A stretch of 36,771 nt of DNA from Paracoccaceae bacterium (GTDB lineage: Bacteria > Pseudomonadota > Alphaproteobacteria > Rhodobacterales > Rhodobacteraceae): assembly GCA_013003075.1 (NCBI GenBank), contig JABDLJ010000015.1:1-36771 (forward strand), in the 5' to 3' direction. Numbering within the stretch: position 1 is the first letter of the stretch; each line of letters starts with the position of its first letter. The notes beneath the pieces are model-generated. The model was not told the DNA's origin. It saw only the letters and a list, made by a program, of their open reading frames with translations, and did not search any database. Made by a program: the position numbers and the translations under genes. Of the stretch, positions 23,484 through 35,742 are shown in pieces.

Positions 23484-24545
23484 ATGGGAAACGAGACGCA
23501 TATCAAGATCCGCGAGGCCTGCCGCGCCGTCTATGCCGCGATCCTGTCCGGTCAGGGCTGGGACGCGGCACTCGGGCGCTATGATGCGCTGCGGTCTGCG
23601 CTGGCGCCGCGCGAGGTGGCGCGGCTTGATCCCGGTATCAGGGCCGATGCCCGCTGGGCGTCACCCCGGTCGAATGCCCGCTGCGCATTGCTCAGGTTCG
23701 GGCGGGCGCCTGCACGTTCGGCACGGCTGGAAAAAGCGCTCAAAGCGCAACCGGGCGTGGCGCGCCTTTTGATACATGACCCCGATGGCCGTGTGCGTGA
23801 GGCCGCTGCGCGCGCGATGCCGGATCCCTGCAATGATGCCGCGGCACTCGCCGCGCTTGTCCTGCGGTGCAATGATTGGGCCGGCGACGTCCGCACGGCC
23901 GCGCTTCAGCGCATCCGCAAGATCGCCGCGCGACCTTCTGTTCCGGCGCTACCGGAGCTAATGCCGCTGCTCCTTGACCAGGTGGCCCGCTGGCAGCGAG
24001 GCGGCGCCGAGGCCTTGCGGCTGCTGGAGGCGCGAGCGGACTGGCCGGGAACTCTGCTGGCGATGTTCCGCCATGAGACCTCGGGCCCTCTGGCGCGGCG
24101 GCTGCGGGCGCAGCTTTCCGATGCGGATGCAAGCGCGACGCTGGAGCCATACCTGCCCGATCTGGCCCTCTCGGCCCGGTCCTCTTTCGTGCGCAGTGTG
24201 GCGGCAGAGATCGTTTCGACCGGTGAGGCGCGCTGGCGCGAAGGATATGAGTGGGAGTGGATCGACAAGGTCTATGGTCTGCGCAGGCGACGCACGATCT
24301 GGGGCTGCCGAAAGATCCGGATGCCCGCTGACGTGGTCGGACAAGTCCTTGAACGCGCGGCACAGGACAAGAGCTCTGGCGTGCGCAAGCGGGCAGCAGA
24401 CCGCTTGATCGCGGAGGGACCCGGTGCTGCCAACGCCGCGCTGATCGAGACCTTACGGACCGACACCGCCCGCGCCGTGCGGGCCCGCATGGAATATTAT
24501 GACAGAAAGTGGCTGGGCGAGAATAGCCAGTCAGAAGCGAGTTAG
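23484..24545 (+). CDS. HEAT-repeat protein of the RNA-repair operon
   Basis: The 353-aa soluble protein starts MGNETHIKIREACRAVYAAI and contains several HEAT or PBS-lyase-like helical repeats, for example LLIHDPDGRVREAAARAMPD, RCNDWAGDVRTAALQRIRKI and QDKSSGVRKRAADRLIAEGP. Such repeats bind proteins or nucleic acids. There is no catalytic motif I recognise. It lies between the Y RNA array and rtcB, two bases from the rtcB start, so it is almost certainly made with RtcB. It may be an adaptor for Rsr, RtcB or the Y RNAs. This is inference from position. ATG 23484 has only a weak ribosome site. Confidence 0.85.
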   Translation: MGNETHIKIREACRAVYAAILSGQGWDAALGRYDALRSALAPREVARLDPGIRADARWASPRSNARCALLRFGRAPARSARLEKALKAQPGVARLLIHDPDGRVREAAARAMPDPCNDAAALAALVLRCNDWAGDVRTAALQRIRKIAARPSVPALPELMPLLLDQVARWQRGGAEALRLLEARADWPGTLLAMFRHETSGPLARRLRAQLSDADASATLEPYLPDLALSARSSFVRSVAAEIVSTGEARWREGYEWEWIDKVYGLRRRRTIWGCRKIRMPADVVGQVLERAAQDKSSGVRKRAADRLIAEGPGAANAALIETLRTDTARAVRARMEYYDRKWLGENSQSEAS

Positions 24546-24547
24546 AC

Positions 24548-25963
24548 ATGAGTGATAAGACTGAAAACGCCCCGGTCACCGGGGACCACCTGAAGGAATG
24601 GGGCCACCGCCCCGGTGCACATTTCCCGGCCCTTCTGCACAAGGCCAACGCGCTCAGGGCAGAAGGCCACGGGCTGGTGCGGATCCGCGCCGAGCTTCAG
24701 GGCGACATCCCGCCCCCGTCTGATCATGTGCCGCTGCACGTGCCGGGCGCCGTTCCCTATCACGTCAACCTCGATATCGAGGATGAGGACGAGCGCGACA
24801 ATGTCGGCAAGGTGCATGAGACCATGCGCGCGCTGATGCGCACCCCGACCATAGAGGCAGGGGCAGTGATGCCCGATGCCTGCCCGGCGGGTCCTGTCGG
24901 CACGATCCCGGTCGGCGGTGTGGCCGCGGCCCGCAACGCGATCCATCCGGGCATGCACTCGGCCGATATCTGCTGCTCGGTCATGCTGACGGATCTGGGT
25001 GATGCCGACCCCAAAGCGGTGCTTGATGCAGCGCAGTCGGTAACCCATTTCGGCCCCGGCGGACGGCCGCAGGGCAAGCGTTTCACAACTTCTCTGAAGC
25101 TGCTCGATGCATTCCGAGAGAACGAATTTCTCAGCAATCCCAAGATCATGCGTATGGCGCACGAGCATATGGGCACGCAGGGCGACGGAAACCACTTCCT
25201 CTTTGTCGGGCGCTCGCGCGCAACCGGACGGACCGCAATTGTCACCCATCACGGCTCTCGCGGGCCGGGGGCGGTGCTATACAAGCTGGGGATGGACGTG
25301 GCCAACAGGTACCGGCGCACGCTGTCGCCCGAGACGCCCAAGCAGAACGCCTGGATCCCGGCCGATAGCGAAGAGGGTCGCGCCTATTGGGAGGCGCTGC
25401 AACTGATCCGCAAATGGACCAAGGCGAACCACAACGCCATCCATCAAGCGACGGTCGAGACCGCGCGCGCAGATGTCGGCGACAGGTTCTGGAACGAGCA
25501 CAACTTCGTCTTTCGGCGCGGCGATCTGTACTACCACGGCAAGGGCGCGACCCCGGCATGGGACGACTATGCCGCCGATGCCACCGGGCGCACACTGATC
25601 CCGCTCAACATGTCCGAGCCGGTGCTGGTGGCGCGCGGCAAGGATGCCGAACACGGCCTTGGGTTCTCGCCGCATGGCGCGGGGCGTAATTTCTCGCGCT
25701 CCGAGCACAAGCGCCGGATGGGCAGCATGACGCCGGAGGCGATGCTCAAGGCCGAGACCGAGGGGCTCGATATCCGGTTTCACGCCGGCGGTATCGACGC
25801 CTCTGAATTGCCGTCGAGCTACAAGAAGGCGGGCAAGGTGGTGGACCAGATCAAGGCCTACGATCTTGCCGAGATCGAGGACTACATCGATCCCTATGGC
25901 TGCATCATGGCCGGTGACGTGCCGCCCTTCTGGGCCAGGAAGAAAGGGCGCGGGCGGCGGTAG
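24548..25963 (+). CDS. rtcB: RtcB, RNA-splicing ligase
   Basis: RtcB joins RNA ends with 2',3'-cyclic phosphate or 3'-phosphate to 5'-OH using GTP and Mn2+. It heals tRNAs and rRNAs cut by nucleases. The 471-aa protein has the expected metal and active-site motifs: [11 protein letters not shown] (metal Cys), [41 protein letters not shown] and [11 protein letters not shown], whose His is the guanylated residue, plus the C-terminal [13 protein letters not shown]. It begins two bases after the HEAT gene. No rtcA (3'-phosphate cyclase) follows, unlike in E. coli. A GC-rich hairpin lies across its stop. Confidence 0.97.
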   Translation: MSDKTENAPVTGDHLKEWGHRPGAHFPALLHKANALRAEGHGLVRIRAELQGDIPPPSDHVPLHVPGAVPYHVNLDIEDEDERDNVGKVHETMRALMRTPTIEAGAVMPDACPAGPVGTIPVGGVAAARNAIHPGMHSADICCSVMLTDLGDADPKAVLDAAQSVTHFGPGGRPQGKRFTTSLKLLDAFRENEFLSNPKIMRMAHEHMGTQGDGNHFLFVGRSRATGRTAIVTHHGSRGPGAVLYKLGMDVANRYRRTLSPETPKQNAWIPADSEEGRAYWEALQLIRKWTKANHNAIHQATVETARADVGDRFWNEHNFVFRRGDLYYHGKGATPAWDDYAADATGRTLIPLNMSEPVLVARGKDAEHGLGFSPHGAGRNFSRSEHKRRMGSMTPEAMLKAETEGLDIRFHAGGIDASELPSSYKKAGKVVDQIKAYDLAEIEDYIDPYGCIMAGDVPPFWARKKGRGRR

Positions 25964-25979
25964 CCCCGCCAGCCGCGCC
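25947..25979 (+). terminator. GC-rich hairpin at the rtcB stop, possible operon end
   Basis: GGCGCGG (25947–25953) pairs with CCGCGCC (25973–25979), enclosing GGCGG (25956–25960) with CCGCC (25966–25970) and a small symmetric internal loop. It covers the rtcB TAG. It lacks a T-run, so it may be a 3'-end protector rather than a full intrinsic terminator. The next gene points the other way. Confidence 0.4.
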
Positions 25980-26003
25980 TGCGGGTGCCCAGCGCTGGCA
26001 TGG

Positions 26004-26876
26004 CTAGTCGGCCAGGCTGGGATCACCCGTCGCCCAGGCAACGCCCGCGCCGCGGTCCATCGTCCTGATCAGCGCCATATCCGCGTCATCGATCGAGAAG
26101 GACGACAGGCTGATATTCTGACGCATCCGCTCTGGGTTCAGGCTTTTGGGCAGAACCGCATAGCCGTTCTGGATGCCCCAGCGCAGCAGAAGCTGAGCCT
26201 CTGTCACACCGTATTTCCCGGCCATCGTCCTGAAAGGAGAGCCGGCGTCGCCGCTTGCCGCTTTCATCTCGTCGGTCTTGGCGCTGTCTTGCCCTTCCTC
26301 GGCACGCCAGGTCGAGAGCGGCACGAGGCTGCTATAGGCGATCGGCGAGATATCGTGCCGGGCCATATAGGCCACAAGATCGGGTTTTTGCGACCAGGGG
26401 TGCAGCTCGATCTGGTTGGCATCGGGCGTCGCAAGACCGGCATTCTGGATTTCTTCAAGATGGGTTTCATTGAAATTACTGACACCGGCCGCACGGATTT
26501 TTCCGCCACGCTTCAGTTCCAGAAGCGCGCGCCATTGGTCAAGCCGGCGCGGGCCGCCATAGGGCGCGTGGATCAGGTAGAGATCGAGGTAATCGAGGCC
26601 CAGCCGGTCGAGGCTGGCCTGGCATTCGGACATGGTCTCTTCCTGCGATTTCGGCGTATCGCCCCAGGCCGGGTTGCCGGGCCAGAGCTTGGTCGTGACA
26701 AAGAGGTCCTCGCGCGGGATCCCGGCCTCCTTGAGGCCTCCGCGGATGCCCTCACCCACCGCCTCTTCATTGTGGTAGCCGGACGCGGTGTCGATATGGC
26801 GATAGCCGATGGCAATAGCCGCGCGGATCGCCTCGCGGCGCAGGTGATCGGGCCACTGATCCTGCGCGAGATCCAT
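26004..26876 (-). CDS. Aldo/keto reductase, 5'-truncated by a deletion
   Basis: The 290-aa frame has the aldo/keto reductase tetrad: Asp in [19 protein letters not shown], Tyr in the same block, Lys in [10 protein letters not shown] and His in [13 protein letters not shown], plus the NADPH site near [14 protein letters not shown]. It resembles 2,5-diketogluconate reductases. The family normally has about 40 residues before GYRxIDTA, including a beta-hairpin and first strand (QLGLGTW-type). Here only 23 precede it, and the first 15 or so ([15 protein letters not shown]) are antisense to the neighbouring AraC gene. The true 5' end is therefore lost and the enzyme is probably inactive. Confidence 0.78.
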   Translation of the reverse strand: MDLAQDQWPDHLRREAIRAAIAIGYRHIDTASGYHNEEAVGEGIRGGLKEAGIPREDLFVTTKLWPGNPAWGDTPKSQEETMSECQASLDRLGLDYLDLYLIHAPYGGPRRLDQWRALLELKRGGKIRAAGVSNFNETHLEEIQNAGLATPDANQIELHPWSQKPDLVAYMARHDISPIAYSSLVPLSTWRAEEGQDSAKTDEMKAASGDAGSPFRTMAGKYGVTEAQLLLRWGIQNGYAVLPKSLNPERMRQNISLSSFSIDDADMALIRTMDRGAGVAWATGDPSLAD

Positions 26877-27263
26877 GCGCGCCTTTTGCTATCGCCGATT
26901 GGCGCAATGTTGCGCAATCTTTTGTCGGTGGGCAGCCACGCAAGCCGGATTGCCAAAGCGATCCTGCGCATCAGGGCCGACTACGCCACACCGCTTGCGA
27001 TCGCCGATCTTGCCAGCCTGGCGGGGATGAGCCCGTCGTCCTTCCATGAGCACTTCAAGTCGGTGACCGGCACAACGCCGCTGCGATACCAGAAGGATTT
27101 GCGGATGATCGAAGCGCAGCGGCTTCTGCTGGAAGGCGGCTGCAAGGTATCGGCCGTCGCCTATGCCGTGGGCTATGAAAGCCCGACCCAATTCAGCCGG
27201 GAGTATTCCCGCAAGTTTGGTGCCCCGCCCAGCCGGGTATCGGGCGAAGCCGCGACCGCCTGA
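26850..27263 (+). pseudogene. AraC-family regulator remnant (C-terminal part only)
   Basis: The remnant begins about [18 protein letters not shown], which in intact AraC regulators of this type is the end of the N-terminal cupin-like domain, and continues with both HTH motifs: [20 protein letters not shown] and [20 protein letters not shown], ending at a TGA at 27263. The N-terminal ~150 residues are missing. The upstream sequence is the antisense of the aldo/keto reductase gene. A start at ATG 26907 could still make a 118-aa DNA-binding fragment. Divergent AraC–reductase pairs are common, so this looks like one fused by a deletion. Confidence 0.8.
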
Positions 27264-27338
27264 GGCGCTTGCTTGGCACCCTCGGCGCCCGGCGCTGCCG
27301 GGCTAGACAGGCACGGTGCGGCCCCGTAGAGGGGTCCC

Positions 27339-27746
27339 ATGCGCCTTGCCCTTGTAGATACTCTTGCGACGATCTTGTTTTTCACCACGGCGGCGGCCCT
27401 GACCGAACTTTTCGTGGCCGGTATGGAGCCCCGCGAGGTGTTGATCACCAGATCCTTGATGATCCCGGTCATGATCGCGACGGGCCGGCCCTATGGCGCC
27501 TGGCGGGACGTGATCTTTGCGAAGACGCAGCCGCGCGCCGGCTGGGCCAAAACCGTCGTCGATGCCTGCGCCTTTCTATCCTTTCAACTGCCGGTCTACG
27601 CAGTCACGCTGGCGGTCGCCGGCGCGGACGGGCAAGAAATACTCACTCTGCTTGGCGCCACCGCTGTGCTGATGGTTCTGCTAAGCCGTCCTTTCGGGCT
27701 GTTTCTTGAAATGATCCGCACGGTGGCCCGCGTCAGGGCCAGATAG
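27339..27746 (+). CDS. alaE: AlaE-family L-alanine exporter
   Basis: The 135-aa inner-membrane protein matches the AlaE family: VDTLATILFFTTAAALTELF, then VAGMEPREVLITRSLMIPVM, GRPYGAWRDVIF and LSFQLPVYAVTLAVAGADGQ. Four hydrophobic segments are visible. AlaE exports L-alanine when it accumulates, driven by the proton motive force. It is preceded by GGGGTCCC at ATG 27339 and appears to be on its own. Family length is about 140 aa, so it is complete. Confidence 0.88.
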   Translation: MRLALVDTLATILFFTTAAALTELFVAGMEPREVLITRSLMIPVMIATGRPYGAWRDVIFAKTQPRAGWAKTVVDACAFLSFQLPVYAVTLAVAGADGQEILTLLGATAVLMVLLSRPFGLFLEMIRTVARVRAR

Positions 27747-27782
27747 CCGGCACGGCGCGATGCACGCGTTGTGTCCGTTTTG

Positions 27783-29009
27783 CTAGCGGGTCGCCACGCT
27801 CATACCGTCCGATAGTTGGGATGAGGGGTAAAGCACGACGGTCTCGCCGGCCTCCAACCCGGATGTGACTTCTGCGGTGATGCCATCGCTTTGCCCGATC
27901 GAGATTTCGCGCAGGCGCGCGGTGCCGCCATCGCTGGTGAAGACCGCCCAGTTGGCGCCCTCGCGGAAAAGGGCGCTTGCAGGCACGCGCAGAATGTCCG
28001 CCCCGCTCCAGATAACGATCCGGCCCTTGACCCGATAGCCGTGGCCGAGGCTTGGGCGTTCCTCCTTGGGACTAAGAAGCGCGACCTCGACCGTGACCCG
28101 CTGCTCGGCCACGCCCAGGGCGGAAAACTTGCTGATGCCAAAGGGATCGACCCGCAACACCTCGCCGCGCAGCGCATTGGGGCCGCCCCAGTCCTCGACG
28201 ATCACCGGGTCGCCCACCGAGACCTTGACCGCATCCGAAGAGATCAGTTCGACCACGATTTCCAGGTCGTCGTCGATATTGCCGATCTCCATGATCGGCG
28301 CGCCGGCGGGCAGGATGGTTTCGCTTTCCTGCAGCACGCGCAGGATGCGGCCGTCGATCGGCGCCAGGATCGGGAACTCGTCATCGACACCTTCGCCGAG
28401 CGCAGTGGCCAGCGCCGCATCATCAAAGCCGATCAGCTGTGCGCGGGCGTTGGCAACTTCGGCCTCGCGCAGCGATATCGCCGCCTCTGCGGTTTCGAGA
28501 TTGGCGCGGGCCGCACGGGCGGCGCTTTCGGCGCGGTCAATTGCCGAGCGGCTGATGATGTCGCTTTCGAAAAGCGCCCGGTTGCGCTCCAGATCCGCGG
28601 TGGCGAGATCATCGGCGGCGATGGCGGCATTGAGATCGGCGCGCGCAACCCGCAAACCGGCCTCGGCGGCATCGACGGCGGCGCGGGCTTGCTCTCGTGT
28701 GCGCACATCGAGCGCGGCGGGGCTGTTGGGACGCATTTGCGCAACCACGCTTTCGCCGCCGATCACTGCATCTCCGGGATGGTTCTCGACCCGCAGCAGA
28801 CGCCCGGCTACCGGCGTCGAGACTATATAGGCCTCGCGAACGCGGGTGCGCCCCTCTTCATCGATGGTCACCATAAGATTGCCGCGGGCCACCTCGCCCA
28901 TATCGACCAGGACCGGGCGCGGCCAGAAGGCGGCGGTGATGGCCCCTAGGACGAGAGCCGCCGCTGCGGCGATCAAAAGGCCTCGGGACAGTTTTCGCGC
29001 GCTCTTCAT
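27783..29009 (-). CDS. Periplasmic adaptor (membrane-fusion) protein of an ABC efflux system
   Basis: The 408-aa protein has one N-terminal anchor (LLIAAAAALVLGAITAAFW), a lipoyl-like half motif GRLLRVENHPGDAVIGGESV, an alanine-rich coiled-coil hairpin (about residues 100–200), then the second lipoyl half (FPILAPIDGRILRVLQESET) and beta-barrel domains with GHGYRVKGRIVIWSG. This is the HlyD/MacA adaptor layout. It is the last gene of a three-gene leftward operon with an FtsX-type permease and an ATPase, so it probably links the transporter to an outer-membrane channel. The substrate is unknown. Confidence 0.9.
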   Translation of the reverse strand: MKSARKLSRGLLIAAAAALVLGAITAAFWPRPVLVDMGEVARGNLMVTIDEEGRTRVREAYIVSTPVAGRLLRVENHPGDAVIGGESVVAQMRPNSPAALDVRTREQARAAVDAAEAGLRVARADLNAAIAADDLATADLERNRALFESDIISRSAIDRAESAARAARANLETAEAAISLREAEVANARAQLIGFDDAALATALGEGVDDEFPILAPIDGRILRVLQESETILPAGAPIMEIGNIDDDLEIVVELISSDAVKVSVGDPVIVEDWGGPNALRGEVLRVDPFGISKFSALGVAEQRVTVEVALLSPKEERPSLGHGYRVKGRIVIWSGADILRVPASALFREGANWAVFTSDGGTARLREISIGQSDGITAEVTSGLEAGETVVLYPSSQLSDGMSVATR

Positions 29010-29018
29010 GGACTCACC

Positions 29019-31385
29019 TTACTCGTTCGTCTTCAGGACTTCGATGATATCTGCGCGGTCGATGTCACGCTTGACCAGCCAGCCCGAGGCCAGCGAAGCG
29101 CCAACCACTACGGATATGGCAATGCCTTGCGCCCGCGGGTCGAAGACGACCGGGATCTGGTAAAGCTCGGTCGAAAAGCCCTCTGCAATGCCAAAAGACA
29201 ATGCGCGCCCGATCAGAAGTCCAAGCGGCAACGCGGCAAGGGTGACGATCGCAAGCTCGCCCAGTAGCACAAAGGCGGTTTCGCTTCTGCGAAAGCCCAT
29301 AACCTGCAGGCTGGCCAGATCCCGGGCACGTTCGGCTTGTGCAACGCGCGCCGCGTTGTAGATGATGCCAAAGGTGATCGCGAAGGCCATCGCGCCCATT
29401 ATATACCGCGCCGACCCCGCGCCCTGGTTCATCACCTTGCGAAAGGCACGCTCGGCCTCGGCGCGAAGGCTTACTCCGGCGACCATCGGCATGTCCTTGA
29501 GCGCCGCGTGGACTTCGTTTTCGCGCGCCGGGTCGATGGCAAGGTGGGCGCCGCTGACGCGGGATGCCTCGCCCAGAAGCTGGTTGAGCGCGGCAAGATC
29601 CATGAAGGCGGGCGCGCCGATCAGCACCTGCGCGATGCCGGTCACAGGCGCCTCGACAATGGGCTGAGCGCCTTCGCGGACGTCGATCGTCATCGTATCG
29701 CCGATCCCGAGATCCAGGACCCCGGCCAGAGTTGCCGACAGGACCACCCCGCGATCGGGCAGCGGCACTGGCGCAAGATCGGTGCCGAGCGCGCGATAAA
29801 GATGCCCCTCCGGGGCCAGCCCGACGATTGCGCCCTGATGGCTGTTTCGGCCATTGCGCAGGATCACCGGCACGTGCCGGATCGGCTCTGCCGAGAAGAC
29901 CCCGGGCATCCGGCGCAGCTCCAGCACGGTTTTGTCGGACACCGGATGCACGAAGGTCACCGTTGCATCCGAGCGGTCGATCCAGTTGAAGGTTCTGTCC
30001 ATGGCTTCGTCGAAACCGGAGTATATGATCAGCATCCCCAGGCTGAGCCCCATGCCGGCTGCAATGCCCACCACGGCGCCCGCCATGCGCCAGGGGTAGC
30101 GCGTCACCCGGCGCAGGACCATGCGCGTGGGCTGATCGAGATGTCGCGATATGCGCGATATCAGGCGGCCGCTGCCGCTGTAGTCTGCGGGCGCTGGCGG
30201 TCGCATGGCCTCTGCCGGCGCCAGTCGGAAGATCGACCGCAGCACAAGCAATCCGCCCGCCGATGCAACCACGATGCTGGTGGCGACACCAATGATGAAA
30301 GAGGCCGCATCCAGCCGGAAGATCAGGAAGGGAAACTTGTAGTAGATGGTGTAAAGCGGGATGATCGCGCGGCCTGCGACGATGCCGATCAGACAGCCCA
30401 GAAGCGCGCCGCCGATCGCGATGGCTAGCACCAGTTGCATGTAGTGCCAGCCAACCTCGCGATTGGAATACCCAAACGCCTTCATCAATCCGATCTCGTT
30501 GCGTTCCGATTGCACAAGGCGGCCCACGACGATGTTCAGCAGGAAGGCCGCCACGGCCAGAAAGACCGGCGGAACCCGGCTCGCAGAGACGGCAAGACCC
30601 GATATCTCCTCGGACACGAAGCGGTTCGAAAACTGGTCGTCGCGGCTATAGGCCCCAGGGCCGCCATAGGCGCTTAGAATGCGGTCGGCGGCATCCAGCA
30701 CCGCCTCGGTCTGCGCGTTGCGGGTCATCGAAAGAAGCGCCTCATTGAACGAGCCCCTAAGATCGAAGACCGCAGCAAGCGCCTCGCGCCCCATCCAGAT
30801 CACGCCGAACCGCGCATCGTCCGGGATCAGCTCGCCGGGCGCGGCGAAATAGATGAATTCGGGCGACTGAACGGTGCCGACGACAAGGTGGGTTCGGCGT
30901 CGCCCATTCATCGTCGTCTGGATGCGGTCCCCTGGCGCCAGCCGGTGCGCGGCCGCAAATCCATCGAGCAGCAGGATCTCCTCGGGGTGGCTTGGATCGA
31001 TCATGCGCCCGGCAGTCAGCAGAACGGCGTTTAGCTTTGGCGATCCATCGTCCGGCAAAGAGATCGCGCGTGCAGTCACCGGCAGGTCCCGCCCATCGAT
31101 ATCGACAAGCGCAGCCCCAACGATGCGCGCTTCCGCCGTGGCCACGCCGGGGATGCGCGCAAGTTCACCGATCAGAGGATCCGGCGCGCGCGAAACCGGC
31201 GCAAAGGCGTCGGCAAGCCGGAAACGCTCGTAATAGGCGTCGCGCGTGGTCGAAAGCGAGAGCACAAGCCCCGACATCATGACCTGCAACGCAACGCCCA
31301 TCCCGATCACCAGCGCTATCGCGATGGCCTGACCCTTGATGTGCCACAGGTGGCGCAGAAGTTTGGCCTGCAGCGGGCTCACCAC
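29019..31385 (-). CDS. ABC transporter permease, FtsX/MacB-type with two FtsX domains
   Basis: The 788-aa permease starts near a first membrane helix ([20 protein letters not shown]), has an extracytoplasmic region of about 230 residues, three helices (around [37 protein letters not shown] and [19 protein letters not shown]), then repeats the plan with [20 protein letters not shown] and a final helical triplet ending [17 protein letters not shown]. Two fused FtsX units are typical of large lipid or lipoprotein/drug exporters of this group. The GTG start overlaps the ATPase gene by seven bases. It works with the adaptor downstream. Confidence 0.9.
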   Translation of the reverse strand: MVSPLQAKLLRHLWHIKGQAIAIALVIGMGVALQVMMSGLVLSLSTTRDAYYERFRLADAFAPVSRAPDPLIGELARIPGVATAEARIVGAALVDIDGRDLPVTARAISLPDDGSPKLNAVLLTAGRMIDPSHPEEILLLDGFAAAHRLAPGDRIQTTMNGRRRTHLVVGTVQSPEFIYFAAPGELIPDDARFGVIWMGREALAAVFDLRGSFNEALLSMTRNAQTEAVLDAADRILSAYGGPGAYSRDDQFSNRFVSEEISGLAVSASRVPPVFLAVAAFLLNIVVGRLVQSERNEIGLMKAFGYSNREVGWHYMQLVLAIAIGGALLGCLIGIVAGRAIIPLYTIYYKFPFLIFRLDAASFIIGVATSIVVASAGGLLVLRSIFRLAPAEAMRPPAPADYSGSGRLISRISRHLDQPTRMVLRRVTRYPWRMAGAVVGIAAGMGLSLGMLIIYSGFDEAMDRTFNWIDRSDATVTFVHPVSDKTVLELRRMPGVFSAEPIRHVPVILRNGRNSHQGAIVGLAPEGHLYRALGTDLAPVPLPDRGVVLSATLAGVLDLGIGDTMTIDVREGAQPIVEAPVTGIAQVLIGAPAFMDLAALNQLLGEASRVSGAHLAIDPARENEVHAALKDMPMVAGVSLRAEAERAFRKVMNQGAGSARYIMGAMAFAITFGIIYNAARVAQAERARDLASLQVMGFRRSETAFVLLGELAIVTLAALPLGLLIGRALSFGIAEGFSTELYQIPVVFDPRAQGIAISVVVGASLASGWLVKRDIDRADIIEVLKTNE

Positions 31386-32110
31386 TCGATCTCCTCTGGC
31401 GCAAGACGGCTTTCATTGGTGACGATCTCGCGGATCTTGCCGTCGGCAAAATGGATCACGCGGTCGGCCATGGCGGCAGTCGCCGCGGCATGGGTGACGA
31501 TCAGGATCGTCGTGCCGAGCCGGTCATTGACGTCCCGCAAGACCCTCAGGACCGCGCGGCCGGTCGTGCTGTCAAGTGCACCGGTCGGCTCATCGCAAAA
31601 GAGCACTTGCGGCTCTTTGGCCACGGCGCGGGCAATTGCGACACGCTGCTGCTCTCCGCCCGACAACTCGGCCGGGAAATGGTCCAGCCGCTTGCCAAGA
31701 CCCACGAGCCCCAGGGCGGTATCGGGGTCCATCGGGCTGCTGGCGATCTCGGTCACCAGTTCGACATTCTCGCGCGCCGTCAGGCTGGGCATCAGGTTGT
31801 AGAACTGAAAGACGAAGCCCAAATGATCGCGGCGGTATTCGGTGAGCTCGCGATCGCTCATGTCGGTCAGGCATTCGTTGTCGAACCAGACCTGGCCCGC
31901 GGTTGGCCTGTCCAGCCCGCCGAGAATATTGAGGAGCGTGGACTTACCGCTGCCCGATGGGCCGAGCAGCACGATGATCTCGCCTTTTCGGATCTCAATG
32001 TCCACGCCGCTGAGCGCATGGACGGCCGAGTGCCCCTCGCCATAGACCTTCGTCAAATCCTTGGCGCGAAAGGCCGTGCTTTCAGGTGCCGCGTCTGGGT
32101 CGCTCATCAT
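31379..32110 (-). CDS. ABC transporter ATP-binding protein, LolD/MacB-type
   Basis: The 243-aa ATPase has Walker [20 protein letters not shown], a Q-loop [20 protein letters not shown], the signature [19 protein letters not shown], Walker [20 protein letters not shown] and the switch His in IVTHAAATA. The closest groups are LolD and MacB-type energisers of FtsX permeases. It is the first gene of the leftward operon, with the permease overlapping its stop. An inverted repeat lies 19–34 bp upstream of its start. Confidence 0.93.
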   Translation of the reverse strand: MMSDPDAAPESTAFRAKDLTKVYGEGHSAVHALSGVDIEIRKGEIIVLLGPSGSGKSTLLNILGGLDRPTAGQVWFDNECLTDMSDRELTEYRRDHLGFVFQFYNLMPSLTARENVELVTEIASSPMDPDTALGLVGLGKRLDHFPAELSGGEQQRVAIARAVAKEPQVLFCDEPTGALDSTTGRAVLRVLRDVNDRLGTTILIVTHAAATAAMADRVIHFADGKIREIVTNESRLAPEEIEW

Positions 32111-32128
32111 CCATCCTTATCGGATTCG

Positions 32129-32144
32129 CAGATGAGTATATCTG
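32129..32144. promoter_or_regulatory. Inverted repeat upstream of the ABC operon
   Basis: CAGAT-GAGTAT-ATCTG at 32129–32144 is a 5-bp dyad with a TATAC-like centre when read leftwards, and TTGACC lies just beyond it at 32148–32153. It could be an operator over the promoter of the ABC genes. No regulator gene is next to it. The rest of 32145–32294 has no gene. Confidence 0.35.
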
Positions 32145-32294
32145 ATTGAGGTCAAGTTTGGCGCTGGAGTTACGGCAATCCGAATGCGTTTTTTCAAAAG
32201 ATAAATCAGGTGGTTAGGGGTACATACCCAAGAGGTTCAACAGAGCTGACGGGACTTGAGCCGCCCCAAGGCCATCGGCTTGTGAAACCGAAAG

Positions 32295-32323
32295 ACGGCG
32301 CCGCAAATGAATTGCGGCGCCGT
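32295..32323 (-). terminator. Strong hairpin downstream of katG
   Basis: ACGGCGCCGCAA (32295–32306) and TTGCGGCGCCGT (32312–32323) form a perfect 12-bp stem with a 5-nt loop. Read leftwards, in the katG direction, it is followed by CTTTCGGTTT, a partial U-tract. It lies 57 bp after the katG stop and is the likely transcription end of katG. Confidence 0.6.
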
Positions 32324-32379
32324 ATATCGGATCCCCATGTGCACGGCCCCGGGCCTGCACTACGGCAAGACCGCCGGGA

Positions 32380-34779
<2,400 letters not shown>

Positions 34780-34789
34780 ATCTTGGGTT

Positions 34790-35689
34790 ATGGCGAATTT
34801 TACGATCAAGCAACTGAAGTACTTCGAGGCTCTGGCCCGCCACGGGCACTTCGGGCGCGCGGCGGAAGCTTGCGCGATCTCGCAGCCGGCTCTTTCGGTG
34901 CAGATCAAGGAGTTGGAGACGTCGCTGGGCGCAACACTATTTGAGCGCGGCGCGCGGCAGGTCCATCTGACCGGTTTCGGAGAGGAATTCTCCGTGCGTG
35001 TCCGCGATATCCTGCGCGCCGTCGATGATCTGTCTGACCTCGCGCGTGCATCGCAAGAGCGGCTGGTGGGTCGGTTGCGGATCGGCGTGATCCCGACCAT
35101 CGCGCCCTATCTTCTTCCAAAGATCGTTGCAGATCTGAGTTCGAGGTTTTCCGGGCTCGACATCCACGTCCGCGAAACTTTGACACCAAAACTTGTCGAG
35201 GAGCTGTTGGAGGGCCGGCTTGACACCGCGATCGTTGCGCTTCCGGTGTCCGATCCGTCCTTCACCGAAGTTCCTCTCTTTTCGGAGAACTTTCTGCTGG
35301 TGCGCCCCGAGGCCGATCGGGACCGCCCTGTCCCCAGCCGGGATGCGCTTTGCGAAATGCGCCTTTTGCTGCTCGAGGAGGGCCATTGCCTGCGCGACCA
35401 AGCGCTGTCGTTTTGCGATTTGCCCTCCGGGCAGCCGCGCGAGGGCCTGGATGGCAGCTCGCTGTCCACGTTGGTGCAGATGGTCGGCGTCGGCATCGGC
35501 GTGACAATCATTCCCGAGATGGCCGCCGAGGTCGAGACACGCTCGGCACCGGTTTGTGTCGCCCGGTTCAAGCGTCCGCAGCCAAAAAGAACTGTCGGGA
35601 TGATTTGGCGCAAGACAAGCCCGCTGGCGCGGCAGTTGGGGCAAATATCAAAAATAGTCCACCGATCCGCGCAAGAGTTGCGTGCGTAG
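34790..35689 (+). CDS. oxyR: OxyR, hydrogen-peroxide-sensing LysR-family activator
   Basis: The 299-aa LysR protein has an N-terminal HTH (FTIKQLKYFEALARHGHFGR, AAEACAISQPALSVQIKELE) and the OxyR-specific redox segment LLEEGHCLRDQALSFCDLP, in which the two cysteines have the same spacing (C-x8-C) as C199/C208 of E. coli OxyR. Peroxide oxidises them to a disulfide and turns the protein into an activator. Divergent katG is the classic target. Length is as in the family. Confidence 0.96.
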   Translation: MANFTIKQLKYFEALARHGHFGRAAEACAISQPALSVQIKELETSLGATLFERGARQVHLTGFGEEFSVRVRDILRAVDDLSDLARASQERLVGRLRIGVIPTIAPYLLPKIVADLSSRFSGLDIHVRETLTPKLVEELLEGRLDTAIVALPVSDPSFTEVPLFSENFLLVRPEADRDRPVPSRDALCEMRLLLLEEGHCLRDQALSFCDLPSGQPREGLDGSSLSTLVQMVGVGIGVTIIPEMAAEVETRSAPVCVARFKRPQPKRTVGMIWRKTSPLARQLGQISKIVHRSAQELRA

Positions 35690-35742
35690 CGGCTGATGGC
35701 TTTGAGGGCCGGTCGCAAGGGCGCCCATGCTGAAGGCGGACG

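Noticed and set aside
25866..27263. A 465-codon rightward reading frame
   Set aside because: About the first two thirds are the antisense of the aldo/keto reductase, with no family features; only the last ~140 codons are real AraC sequence. It is a product of the deletion junction.
32203..32295. A tRNA-like look (loop TTCACAA, T-arm-like GGCTCAAGTCC) on the leftward strand
   Set aside because: No acceptor stem or D-arm can be built around it, and part of it belongs to the katG terminator. Probably chance or a very old remnant.
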